A stretch of DNA of 64,000 nt from Pseudalkalibacillus decolorationis (lineage in GTDB: Bacteria > Bacillota > Bacilli > Bacillales > Fictibacillaceae), in contig NZ_JANHJQ010000006.1 of assembly GCF_024609785.1 (NCBI RefSeq), positions 126,943 to 190,942 of the forward strand. Direction: 5' to 3'. Each line of letters starts with the position of its first letter. Positions within the stretch are counted from its first letter, which is position 1. A program made the position numbers and the translations under genes. Shown here in pieces: positions 16,986 to 25,964 of this stretch. The notes under the pieces are model-generated. The model was not told the DNA's origin. It made no database searches and saw nothing but the letters and a program-made list of their open reading frames with translations.

Positions 16986-17001
16986 ATAACAACGTTGTTA
17001 T
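16986..17001. promoter_or_regulatory. LacI operator O3, TRAP-proximal
   Basis: ATAACAACGTTGTTAT, a perfect 16-base palindrome about 105 bases before the TRAP binding-protein gene and 100 bases from O2. Likely the main operator of the catabolic operon; looping with O1/O2 is possible. Confidence 0.75.
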
Positions 17002-17104
17002 GGGTTTTTTTGCTTTTGTGTAAGCGTATTCAGTATGTATCAAATGTTCCGGTTTCAAATCGACAAATTCGGGTGGTACAGGCACCGTATTGGAGGATTG
17101 TGTT

Positions 17105-18115
17105 ATGAGAAAATTTTATTCCGTCGTACTTCTGTCGGTCATGTTATTAGGAATGCTAACAGCGTGTAGTGGCGGCATGGATGCGGAAAATACAGATGAA
17201 GGCGTCACATTAAGACTGGCCCATAATCAAAATGAAAAGCACCCTGTACACAAGTCTTTAGTGGAATTTTCTGAATTGGTAAAAGAAAAAACCAACGGAC
17301 AGGTAAAAATCAAACTTTATCCAAATGGACAACTTGGTTCTGAACGGGAAGTTATTGAATTGACGCAAACAGGAGCCGTTGATATTGCAAAAGTAAGTGC
17401 AAGTGCATTAGAGAGTTTTGAAGAGGTTTATTCGATATTCAGTGTGCCTTATTTATTTGATAACAAAGAACACTACTACAAAGTAATGGACAGCGGGATC
17501 GCTAAGGAAATTTATCAATCAACGAAAGATATCGGCTTTATCGGGCTCACATGGTACGACGCAGGCTCCCGGAATTTTTACACAAAAAACACACCTATAA
17601 TGAAGCCTGAAGATTTAAATGGGCTGAAAATTCGCGTGCAGCCAAGCCAGACTGTCATTCGCATGGTTGAACTGATGGGCGGGGCACCCACTCCAATGGC
17701 GTACGGTGAAGTCTACACGGCCATTCAGCAAGGGGTTATTGACGGTGCGGAAAACAATGTAACCGCTTTGACCAACAGCAAACACGGGGAAGTGGCCAAA
17801 CATTTTTCCTTTGACGAGCACTCTTTTGTTCCCGATACATTGATTATGAATTTATCTAAGTGGGACAAATTATCTGACGAACAAAAGAAAGCGGTTACTG
17901 AAGCCGCTAAAGAATCTACAGAATATCATAAGAAAGTTTGGGCAAAAGCGGTTAAACATTCGATTGAAAAAGCTAAAAAGATGGGCGTACATTTTTATTA
18001 TCCGGAGAAAGAGCCATTCCAAATAGCGGTCAAGCCTTTGCACGAAAAATTCGCAAAACAGCCATCCACAGCGGAATATTACAAAAGAATTCGAGGTATG
18101 GCTAAAGATAAATAA
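17105..18115 (+). CDS. TRAP transporter solute-binding lipoprotein (DctP family)
   Basis: 336 aa from the ATG at 17105, 9 bases after TTGGAGGA. Lipobox LGMLTAC. DctP signatures: RLAHNQNEKHPVHKS, KLYPNGQLGSEREVIE, KIRVQPSQT (Arg that pairs with the ligand carboxylate), AYGEVYTAIQQGVIDGAENN. These receptors bind organic acids, and several relatives bind glucuronate or galacturonate. Followed directly by the DctQ and DctM subunits and by uxaC two genes on, which supports a uronate or uronide ligand. Confidence 0.92.
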   Translation: MRKFYSVVLLSVMLLGMLTACSGGMDAENTDEGVTLRLAHNQNEKHPVHKSLVEFSELVKEKTNGQVKIKLYPNGQLGSEREVIELTQTGAVDIAKVSASALESFEEVYSIFSVPYLFDNKEHYYKVMDSGIAKEIYQSTKDIGFIGLTWYDAGSRNFYTKNTPIMKPEDLNGLKIRVQPSQTVIRMVELMGGAPTPMAYGEVYTAIQQGVIDGAENNVTALTNSKHGEVAKHFSFDEHSFVPDTLIMNLSKWDKLSDEQKKAVTEAAKESTEYHKKVWAKAVKHSIEKAKKMGVHFYYPEKEPFQIAVKPLHEKFAKQPSTAEYYKRIRGMAKDK

Positions 18116-18163
18116 TCAGCCGACCATTTAAGATTTTTCCTTTATTAAAAACAAGGTGGGGAA

Positions 18164-18673
18164 ATGTTTATGCAAACGCTTAAAAAATTGTTGGACAGAA
18201 CAGTTGAGTTCTTTACGTGTACATTGTTGGTGGTAATGGTACTTGGAGCTATCTGGCAAGTTTTTTCAAGATATGTTTTAAATTCACCCAGTACCTTTAC
18301 CTCGGAATTTCTACGATACGCTTTAATATGGGTGTCCATGCTTGGTGGCGCCTATGCCTTTGGGAAGAAGAAGCATCTCGCAATTGTTTTTATCAAGAGA
18401 AAATTTTCGGGAAAAATGCGGCTTGCAGTTAATGTGTTTATTGAACTGCTCCTAATCACTTTTGCAACCGTGGTCATGATTTATGGTGGGTTAGCAGCCG
18501 TCAAGCTTGCATTGGGTGAGATCTCCCCGACTCTGGGTATTCCGGTTGGTTATGTTTACCTTGCCGTCCCGCTTTCGGGAATATTCATTATCGGCTATAG
18601 TGTGATTGAATTGGCTCATTTGTTAATGCATAAATCCGAAGGGGAACGCAAAGAAGTAAAAACTGTCGTTTAA
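18164..18673 (+). CDS. TRAP transporter small permease (DctQ family)
   Basis: 169 aa. ATG after AAGGTGGGGAA, with a second in-frame ATG two codons on. Four membrane segments; the family motif SRYVLNSPSTFTSEFLRYAL-IWVSMLGGAYAFG is at residues 30-65. It partners the DctM subunit in the Na-driven uptake complex. 48 bases after the binding-protein gene. Confidence 0.92.
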   Translation: MFMQTLKKLLDRTVEFFTCTLLVVMVLGAIWQVFSRYVLNSPSTFTSEFLRYALIWVSMLGGAYAFGKKKHLAIVFIKRKFSGKMRLAVNVFIELLLITFATVVMIYGGLAAVKLALGEISPTLGIPVGYVYLAVPLSGIFIIGYSVIELAHLLMHKSEGERKEVKTVV

Positions 18674-18702
18674 GGAAGCTCTTTACTATAAGGAGGTACA
18701 TG

Positions 18703-19998
18703 ATGGCTTTAGAAGCAGGATTATTATTACTCGTGATATTCTTTATAACAATATTCATTGGTATCCCTATTGCTGTATGCATAGCGATTTCATCCATTGT
18801 AACGATGTTATTGCTATTTCCGTTTGATGTCACGTTGTTTACGGCAGCACAAAGATTAGCTACGGGGATTAACAGTTTTTCATTATTGGCGATACCGTTC
18901 TTTGTTCTGGCCGGAATTATCATGAATAACGGCGGTATTGCACTGAAACTGATTAATTTTGCCAAACTTCTCAGCGGCAGGCTGCCAGGGTCATTAGCTC
19001 ACACCAATGTGGTGGGGAATATGTTATTTGGTTCAATTTCAGGTTCATCTGTTGCAGCAGCTGCTGCAATAGGCGGCGTGATGTCGCCGCTGCAGAAGAA
19101 AGAGGGATATGACCGCACTTATTCGGCAGCGGTAAATATCGCATCGGCTCCTACAGGTCTGTTGATCCCGCCGAGCGGACTTTTAATCGTTTATTCACTT
19201 GTCAGCGGAGGGACTTCGATCGCAGCCTTATTTATTGGTGGTTATCTTCCGGGAATCTTATGGGGATTGGCCACAATGGCTGTCGCTTCCTTTATTGCAA
19301 AAAGAAAGAAATATCCAATTGCCGAGAGGGTGTCCGTCAGGCAAGGATTTAAGGTTTTTTTTGAAGCTATTCCGAGTCTGTTGTTAATTGTGATCGTGAT
19401 CGGCGGAATTATAGCCGGCATCTTTACAGCGACCGAGGGTGCTGCCATCGCGGTAGCCTATACGGTGATTCTGTCAATGATTTATGGCACATTCAAACTG
19501 AAACTCATTCCAAAAATGCTGTTGGAAACGATAGAAACCACGGCTATTATTATGTTGCTCATTGGTGCATCGTCCATGCTTTCACTTGTAATGGCGTTCA
19601 CAGGAATCCCCGATGCCATCAGCCATACGATTTTAAGTATTACGGACAGCCCTATTATAATTCTGTTAATAATCAACGTTATTCTGTTGATTATCGGCAT
19701 GTTTATGGATATAACACCGGCCGTTTTGATTTTTACACCGATTTTCTTGCCGATTGTACAAGATTTCGGAATGGACCCAGTTCATTTTGGCATTATGCTT
19801 GTGTTTAACTTGTGTATAGGAAATATTACACCTCCTGTCGGAAGTGCTTTATTTGTTGGGTGCAGTGTAGCCAAAGTGGATATTGAAGAGGTCGTGAAAC
19901 CAATTTTGCCGTTCTACGGGGCGATTCTTATCGTGTTGTTACTTGTGACGTATTTTCCGCAAATTAGTCTTATCTTACCGAAACTATTTGGGCTTTAA
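18703..19998 (+). CDS. TRAP transporter large permease (DctM family)
   Basis: 431 aa. The ATG at 18703 has the better spacing to AAGGAGGT; an ATG at 18700 is in frame. About 12 membrane segments. Family signatures: FFVLAGIIMNNGGIA, NVVGNMLFGSISGSSVAAAAAIG, IPPSGLLIVYS, and FTATEGAAIAVAY. This is the translocation channel of the uptake system. It ends 23 bases before the glycosidase start. Confidence 0.93.
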   Translation: MALEAGLLLLVIFFITIFIGIPIAVCIAISSIVTMLLLFPFDVTLFTAAQRLATGINSFSLLAIPFFVLAGIIMNNGGIALKLINFAKLLSGRLPGSLAHTNVVGNMLFGSISGSSVAAAAAIGGVMSPLQKKEGYDRTYSAAVNIASAPTGLLIPPSGLLIVYSLVSGGTSIAALFIGGYLPGILWGLATMAVASFIAKRKKYPIAERVSVRQGFKVFFEAIPSLLLIVIVIGGIIAGIFTATEGAAIAVAYTVILSMIYGTFKLKLIPKMLLETIETTAIIMLLIGASSMLSLVMAFTGIPDAISHTILSITDSPIIILLIINVILLIIGMFMDITPAVLIFTPIFLPIVQDFGMDPVHFGIMLVFNLCIGNITPPVGSALFVGCSVAKVDIEEVVKPILPFYGAILIVLLLVTYFPQISLILPKLFGL

Positions 19999-20020
19999 AC
20001 TGTGTAGGGGGAATGAAAAG

Positions 20021-22429
20021 GTGACCATTAACGAGAACAGTAACTTTATGTTTCAAAAAGAAGAGAATCATGTGTTGCATTTCAAGTCGGCCTCAGGGAA
20101 CACAAGGGTAAAAGTCCTCCCTCTTGAGGATGATATTATCCGTGTTTTATTTACCGAGGGGGAATTATTGAAGGTCGATCATACGTGGAGTGTAGCCCCG
20201 GGGGAGGCAGATGTTCCTTGGGAAGGGCGGGATCGTTTAGATTTAAGTCCTTTCACATTACCCGATTTTGATTATGGTCAATCCGGTAACGTTTTTACAG
20301 TGGAAATGAAAGAATTGAAACTGCGTATTGAGCTGAACGGGTTTCACATCAGTTGGTTTTACCGAAGCGGTTCTGAGTGGCTGAACTTTGCCAACGACCG
20401 TCAAACTCAGGCCTATAATTTAGAACATTTTCTGGGAAGAGGCGTTTCCCATTATTTGCAGCGGCATTCAGAAGAACAGTATTTTGGACTAGGTGAAAAA
20501 ACTGGGCCTGTCAATAAACATGGTAAGCGATACCGTATGTTAAATATGGATGCCATGGGGTATGACGCAGAATATACCGATCCGCTTTACAAACATATGC
20601 CGTTTTATATCACTCGAAATGCCAAAACAGGCTTTTCTTACGGGATCTTTTACGATAATATGTCGGCATCTGTTTTTGATCTCGGGTCAGAGCTTGATAA
20701 TTATCACGGTCTTTACCGATATTATCAATCCGATTATGGTGATTTGGACTATTATGTAGTGGCTGGGCCGAAAATAAAGGATGTTGTCGAAAGGTTCTCA
20801 TGGTTAACCGGCAAAACCATTTTCCCGCCAAAATGGAGTTTGGGATATTCCGGTTCGACGATGAGTTATACGGATGCTCCCGATGCCCAGGAACAATTAA
20901 AAAACTTTGTCCGCCTTTGTGAGGAACATGATATTTTGTGTGATTCTTTCCAACTATCATCGGGCTATACCTCCATCGGGAAAAAACGGTATGTTTTTAA
21001 CTGGGATGATGCAAAGTTCCCGACGCCGGAAGAAGTGGTACAACACTTTCATGATAAGGGATTGCATTTATGTGCAAATATCAAACCGTGTTTGTTGAAC
21101 GACCATCCTCATTTTGAAGAATTAAAAGAAAAAAAGATGTTTATCACCAATAATAATGAGAAAACAGAACCGGAAATCGCACAATTTTGGGATGAATTAG
21201 GGGCCTATCTGGATTTCACCAATCGGGAAACAGTGGACTGGTGGAAAGGCCAGGTCAAAGAAAAATTGTTGCAGTACGGAATAGATTCGACCTGGAACGA
21301 TAATAATGAGTTTGAAATTTGGAGCGAAAACGCCTCATGCCATGGATTCGGCCAGAAGATCGATTTTGAACTTGTTCGGGCGCTTCAGCCATTATTGATG
21401 ATGAAAGCGTCGTGGGAAGCTCAAATTGAGCACAGTCCGGAATTAAGGCCGTATCTCATCTCGAGATCCGGCTGCCCCGGTATGCATCGTTACGTCCAAA
21501 CCTGGACCGGCGATAATCGGACGAGTTGGAAGACGTTAAAATATAACATAAAAACAGGCATTGGTTTGAGTTTGTCGGGCATTTATAATTTTGGGCATGA
21601 TGTGGGTGGCTTTGCTGGGGATGCACCTGAATCTGAATTGTTCGTTAGATGGGTGCAGAATGGGATTTTTCATCCGAGATTTACGATTCATTCATGGAAC
21701 GACGATGGGACGGTAAACGAACCATGGATGTATCCAGAAGTTAACGGGTACATTCGAAAATTGATCAAGTTCAGAAACCAAATCATCCCTTATCTTTATA
21801 CGGCGTTGTTTGAGGCGCACCAAAGCCATAAACCGATCATTCGCCCGACTTTTTATGAATTTGAACGAGATGAAAAGACATTTGAAGAAAATAATGATTT
21901 CATGCTGGGAGACTCTTTGTTAGTTGCTTCCGTCGTAGAAAAAGGCAAACGTGAACGCGAAGTCTATTTACCTGCGCATGAGGAAGGATGGTATGATTTT
22001 CACACCGGAACGTGGTACCAAGGGGGACAGGCTATCGTGATCCCTGCACCGTTGGATCATACGCCGCTATTAGTTAAAGCTGGCGGAATCATCCCGATTA
22101 ACGAAGCGGAGGTAACATTCCGGACGAAAAATCGGGATGAAAGAGGGTTTTTGTTGTTTCCATGCCGAGATGAGGGCAGCGAGTCTTACTACTGCTTATT
22201 TGAAGACGACGGGTTAACGAATCATTATGATCATCATTATGCAAAATTGCATCTAGAAATGAAAACGGAAAAAGACGCGATCAACGTCTCGGTTCGTAAA
22301 GAAGGAACGTTCGAATTACCGTATGGAGCTGTATCCTTCTATTTACCGGATGAGGACCTACGAAAACTGATCGTAAATGGGACCGAACGAAAAAAACAGG
22401 GACATAAATTTGTTTGCACCATAGAGTAA
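20021..22429 (+). CDS. Glycoside hydrolase family 31
   Basis: 802 aa from the GTG at 20021, after TAGGGGGAATG. N-terminal galactose-mutarotase-like domain (about 1-240), (beta/alpha)8 barrel (about 250-590), C-terminal beta domains. The nucleophile is Asp427 in STWNDNNEFEIW and the probable acid/base is Asp498 in WTGDNRTSW. HDVGGFAG and NGIFHPRFTIHSW are typical GH31 segments. No signal peptide, so it acts in the cytoplasm on imported oligosaccharide. GH31 enzymes are alpha-glucosidases, alpha-xylosidases, alpha-galactosidases or sulfoquinovosidases. Its place between a TRAP importer and a uronate isomerase suggests an alpha-linked uronic-acid-containing substrate, which would be unusual for the family. 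Confidence 0.9.
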   Translation: MTINENSNFMFQKEENHVLHFKSASGNTRVKVLPLEDDIIRVLFTEGELLKVDHTWSVAPGEADVPWEGRDRLDLSPFTLPDFDYGQSGNVFTVEMKELKLRIELNGFHISWFYRSGSEWLNFANDRQTQAYNLEHFLGRGVSHYLQRHSEEQYFGLGEKTGPVNKHGKRYRMLNMDAMGYDAEYTDPLYKHMPFYITRNAKTGFSYGIFYDNMSASVFDLGSELDNYHGLYRYYQSDYGDLDYYVVAGPKIKDVVERFSWLTGKTIFPPKWSLGYSGSTMSYTDAPDAQEQLKNFVRLCEEHDILCDSFQLSSGYTSIGKKRYVFNWDDAKFPTPEEVVQHFHDKGLHLCANIKPCLLNDHPHFEELKEKKMFITNNNEKTEPEIAQFWDELGAYLDFTNRETVDWWKGQVKEKLLQYGIDSTWNDNNEFEIWSENASCHGFGQKIDFELVRALQPLLMMKASWEAQIEHSPELRPYLISRSGCPGMHRYVQTWTGDNRTSWKTLKYNIKTGIGLSLSGIYNFGHDVGGFAGDAPESELFVRWVQNGIFHPRFTIHSWNDDGTVNEPWMYPEVNGYIRKLIKFRNQIIPYLYTALFEAHQSHKPIIRPTFYEFERDEKTFEENNDFMLGDSLLVASVVEKGKREREVYLPAHEEGWYDFHTGTWYQGGQAIVIPAPLDHTPLLVKAGGIIPINEAEVTFRTKNRDERGFLLFPCRDEGSESYYCLFEDDGLTNHYDHHYAKLHLEMKTEKDAINVSVRKEGTFELPYGAVSFYLPDEDLRKLIVNGTERKKQGHKFVCTIE

Positions 22430-22458
22430 GTAATCTTCGGGAGTGGAGGGAATAAGTT

Positions 22459-23859
22459 ATGAAAAAGTTTATGGATGAGGATTTTTTGTTAAGCAATGAA
22501 AGTTCAAAAGTCCTTTATTATGATTATGCGAAGGATATGCCGATTTTTGACTTTCATTGTCACTTGAACCCCCAAGAAATTGCGGAAAATAAACAATTTA
22601 AAAACATGACAGAGATTTGGTTAAACGGTGATCACTACAAATGGAGAGCGCTTCGAAGCCATGGTATAGATGAGCAATGTATTACCGGGGACGCTGGGGA
22701 TAAAGATAAGTTTCGTGCCTGGGCGAAAACCGTCCCCTATTGTATCGGAAATCCGCTGTATCATTGGACCCACCTGGAGTTAAAACGGTATTTCAATGTT
22801 GAAAAGTTATTAAATGAGGAAACGTGCGATGACATTTGGGAGCATTGCAATGAAAAGCTTCAACAGGGTGATATGACGGCACAAAGTATCATTAAGAAGT
22901 CAAACGTCAAAGCCATATTCACAACCGATGACCCAACGGATCATCTGGAATATCATAAGGCTATTCAACAAAATGAAAACGTTGAAGCGAAGGTTTTACC
23001 CACTTTTCGCCCCGACAAAGCACTAGAAATCAATAAGCCTTCGTTTACTGGTTTTATAGATGATTTATCTGAGGCCGGCGGCCGTCAAATTGACACTTAT
23101 CAATACTTTTTACAATTGATGGAGAAACGGATTCATTACTTTCATCAAGTAGGGTGCCGTATATCGGATCACAGCATCGAATATTTACCTTTCGAGGAAT
23201 GTACTTTCGAAGAGGCTGCAGCGATATTCTTAAAAAGAAAAGATGGACAGGCCGTTTCCTGCATCGAGGAAAACAAGTATAAAACGTTCACCCTGTTATT
23301 TTTAGGGAGAACGTACAGCTCTTTAGGATGGGCAATGCAGTTGCATCTCGGCGCACTCCGAAATAACAACACAAGAATGTTCAATTTAATAGGGGGCGAT
23401 TCTGGGTTTGACTCGATGAGAGACTTTGAATTGGCTAAGCCGTTGAATCAGTTATTAAATTCACTGGATCGGGAGAACCAGTTGCCGAAAACAATCATTT
23501 ATAATTTAAACCCTGTCCACAATGATGTTGTTGCCTCTATGATTGGAAATTTCCAGACAGGCGGTATCAAAGGAAAAGTGCAATTCGGTTCAGGCTGGTG
23601 GTTTAACGATCAAAAAGACGGCATGATAAAACAAATGTCCGCCCTTGCCAATATTGGTCTTATAAGTAATTTTGTCGGGATGTTAACGGATTCGAGAAGT
23701 TTTTTATCTTATACAAGGCATGAATATTTTAGAAGAATTCTATGTGATTTATTCGGCCGTTGGATCGATCAAGGTGAAGCCCCAAAGGACTACAGTTTTA
23801 TAGGAAATCTAGTTCAAGATATTTCTTACAATAATGCAAATCATTACTTCGATATATAG
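22459..23859 (+). CDS. uxaC: Glucuronate/galacturonate isomerase UxaC
   Basis: 466 aa, the usual length. ATG after GTGGAGGGAATAAGTT. The N-terminus has FDFHCHLNPQEIAENK (metal-binding HxH of the amidohydrolase fold); further on are LWLNGDHYKWRALR-like TEIWLNGDHYKWRALR, FTTDDP, GCRISDHSIEYLPF, and the C-terminal GWWFNDQKDGM and GMLTDSRSFLSYTRHEYFRR. It isomerises D-glucuronate to D-fructuronate or D-galacturonate to D-tagaturonate. The later steps (UxaA/B, UxuA/B, KdgK/A) are not in this window. Last gene of the LacI-controlled operon. Confidence 0.96.
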   Translation: MKKFMDEDFLLSNESSKVLYYDYAKDMPIFDFHCHLNPQEIAENKQFKNMTEIWLNGDHYKWRALRSHGIDEQCITGDAGDKDKFRAWAKTVPYCIGNPLYHWTHLELKRYFNVEKLLNEETCDDIWEHCNEKLQQGDMTAQSIIKKSNVKAIFTTDDPTDHLEYHKAIQQNENVEAKVLPTFRPDKALEINKPSFTGFIDDLSEAGGRQIDTYQYFLQLMEKRIHYFHQVGCRISDHSIEYLPFEECTFEEAAAIFLKRKDGQAVSCIEENKYKTFTLLFLGRTYSSLGWAMQLHLGALRNNNTRMFNLIGGDSGFDSMRDFELAKPLNQLLNSLDRENQLPKTIIYNLNPVHNDVVASMIGNFQTGGIKGKVQFGSGWWFNDQKDGMIKQMSALANIGLISNFVGMLTDSRSFLSYTRHEYFRRILCDLFGRWIDQGEAPKDYSFIGNLVQDISYNNANHYFDI

Positions 23860-24199
23860 ATGAAGAAACTCATTAAAAATCAAGTACAACAATGGATTGC
23901 AGGTTTACCTAACTACATCAAGGGATACCTGCCTATTTCAGTCTGCAAAAGTTGAGTTAATGATTTTAAAAACAAAATTTTTAAAATCCATTATTACTTA
24001 TGCTGATTAGTTCCAGGGATGATATAACCTTCAGGGCCACACATATCTTCGGCTTCCTTCTAACATGGAATCAATCCTTCATTTCTAGTTGAAGAATTAA
24101 ATCATCCTAGTTCATATTCTGAAGATATAAATGTTATAGTCATTGAACCACATGTCGCATCGGCTTATCAACATATGCGATTTATAGTCTAATAGTATG
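23860..24199. other. Intergenic region with weak hairpins
   Basis: A GCAGGT...ACCTGC stem (about 23899-23933) and a GC-free inverted repeat GATTTTAAAAA (23962-23972)/TTTTTAAAATC (23978-23988) may end the uxaC transcript. No gene or RNA recognised. Confidence 0.35.
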
Positions 24200-24228
24200 T
24201 TGACCGGTCTTTTGTAGGGGTCTATAAT
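24200..24228 (+). promoter_or_regulatory. Sigma-A promoter of the acetyltransferase gene
   Basis: TTGACC (24200), exactly 17 bases, TATAAT (24223-24228), about 80 bases before the start codon. Confidence 0.65.
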
Positions 24229-24309
24229 CTGACAAAAGAAGTTTGGGATTCGTAATTTAAATGGTTATCGTAAATGCTGAAATTAAGGTGATCCGACGGG
24301 AGAATAGCT

Positions 24310-25167
24310 ATGGAAACAAAGTTCACGTATGAGATAGTAACAAAATTAGAAGAGTTATCTGAGACAATTACGCTGCAAAAATTGACATGGGGTGATGAAG
24401 CAGTCACCCCGATTCCCCAACTGATTGCATCTAGTCATAACGGAGGAGTTGTGATCGCAGCGAGAGAGAACGAAACGAATAGAATCGTAGGGTTTTGTTA
24501 TGGGTTTCCCGGAGTAGATGACATTTCACGGAAACCATTTCTTTGTTCTCATATGATGGCGATCCACCCGGATTACAGAAACCAAGGGTTGGGCAGAAAA
24601 CTAAAGTTTAAGCAACGGCAGTGGGCAATGGACTTCGGTTACGAGAAAATCACTTGGACATTCGACCCATTGGAAGTACGGAATGGTTATCTTAACTTAT
24701 GTAAGTTAGGAGGCTATGTAAGGACTTATATTCCTTCATATTACGGGTTAATGGAAGATAAATTAAATAAGGGAATACCATCTGATCGATTTCTACTTGA
24801 ATGGGATTTGAATTCTACAACGGTAGAAAACACAAGCAGAGGGAAACCGAAAAGTCGTAACGATTGGAAATCATACCTTCAACTACTTGAGTGGAGTATA
24901 GAAGAGGAATACCCTGTTCCAGGAAAGGAATACGATCTAGAAAACCAACAAGGTTATTTACTAGCAGTTCCAAGAGAAATCCAAAAAATAAAACAGGCGA
25001 AACTGAACCTCGTCAACGAATGGAGAATGAAAACTCGAAAAGTTGTTCAAAACGCCTTTTCGAATGGGTATCGAATTGTAGGAGTAGTACGTAGTGAAGA
25101 TCCGGTCAATTATTACGTCTTTGAAAAGGAAAAGGAGAAGGATCGGATTCAGAACATCTCCCACTAA
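24310..25167 (+). CDS. GNAT-family acetyltransferase (COG3375-like)
   Basis: 285 aa. ATG after GACGGGAG. An N-terminal GNAT domain has HMMAIHPDYRNQGLGRKLKFKQR (acetyl-CoA loop RNQGLGRKL near residue 97) and ITWTFDPLEVRNGYLNLCKLGGYV. The C-terminal third is specific to this family of predicted acetyltransferases. No operon partners. The substrate is unknown. Confidence 0.85.
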   Translation: METKFTYEIVTKLEELSETITLQKLTWGDEAVTPIPQLIASSHNGGVVIAARENETNRIVGFCYGFPGVDDISRKPFLCSHMMAIHPDYRNQGLGRKLKFKQRQWAMDFGYEKITWTFDPLEVRNGYLNLCKLGGYVRTYIPSYYGLMEDKLNKGIPSDRFLLEWDLNSTTVENTSRGKPKSRNDWKSYLQLLEWSIEEEYPVPGKEYDLENQQGYLLAVPREIQKIKQAKLNLVNEWRMKTRKVVQNAFSNGYRIVGVVRSEDPVNYYVFEKEKEKDRIQNISH

Positions 25168-25964
25168 TGGGGGAGGTACTATTATGTCATGTTGAACATG
25201 TACAACTGGTTAACCTTAACAAAGCTGAACCATCATGAACACTAAAAGAAATGTCCGTTCATTATAAATGAAGCCAAAATAGAAAACCATCGATTTTGAG
25301 AAGGGATCAGATGGATTTACCGATTCCCTTTACAAGCTAAGAGAGAGCTTGGAGAAAAGCTGATATAACTAATTTCATAATTATAAGGAAAGGTCCCTCA
25401 TGTTGCTTTTGAGCGGCTTTTTTTCCTGCGTTCCTCGGCGTTTCTTCCTATCTTCCCAACTTGTTCGGTATCTTCTTCCCAACCCTCTTCCAATGATGAT
25501 TGTTGATCAATTGTATCAAAGACACCTCCGAACCAAATCACAAGCAATCCCACGTTCACCCACATCCAAAGTGTTATATCTTCCCAAGGCTTGGTTACTA
25601 CCATACGGTCTACCAATGTAATAGTTTCGATAGATAACTTTGAATCAAGTAGTCGAAAACTGTAAGCAGACTATAGTCTATTTACGCCCGATAAATGTCG
25701 TAAAGCGGTTGTAAAATCTTGTAGGAATACCATATGAATTTACGATCCGTAGAGGTTGTTGCCAGTTTTTATGATCAATGTTGTGTAAATATAACCCATA
25801 GCCTATAATTATTTAAAATCGAATTAATTATTTGAAAGTAAATAATTTTTAAAAAACTTAAGTGTTGCACGTTCTTAGAGCATTTTTTCAAAACAAATCT
25901 ATTTATATATGAATAGTTTTCTAAAGTAAACAAACCTAATACTGACGATTGGAGGCGTTTTTTT
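25168..25964. other. Long intergenic region before the sigma-54 regulator
   Basis: About 800 bases. Holds one weak minus-strand reading frame (25398-25616, listed separately). AAGGGA/TCCCTT at about 25301-25332 is a small stem without a T-run. No riboswitch, tRNA or repeat recognised. Confidence 0.4.
25398..25616 (-). CDS. Possible small membrane protein, unrecognised
   Basis: 72 aa (TTG start) or 68 aa (ATG four codons in). One hydrophobic segment (TLWMWVNVGLLVIWFGGVF), then an acidic stretch (SLEEGWEEDTEQ) and a basic tail (EERRKKSRSK), an ordered composition that looks like a real protein. Against it: no clear ribosome binding site and no known family. Confidence 0.3.
   Translation of the reverse strand: MVDRMVVTKPWEDITLWMWVNVGLLVIWFGGVFDTIDQQSSLEEGWEEDTEQVGKIGRNAEERRKKSRSKAT

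Noticed and set aside
16882-17085. Minus-strand open frame upstream of the LacI gene
   Set aside because: It covers the operators and promoter of the LacI/TRAP divergent region and has no ribosome site.
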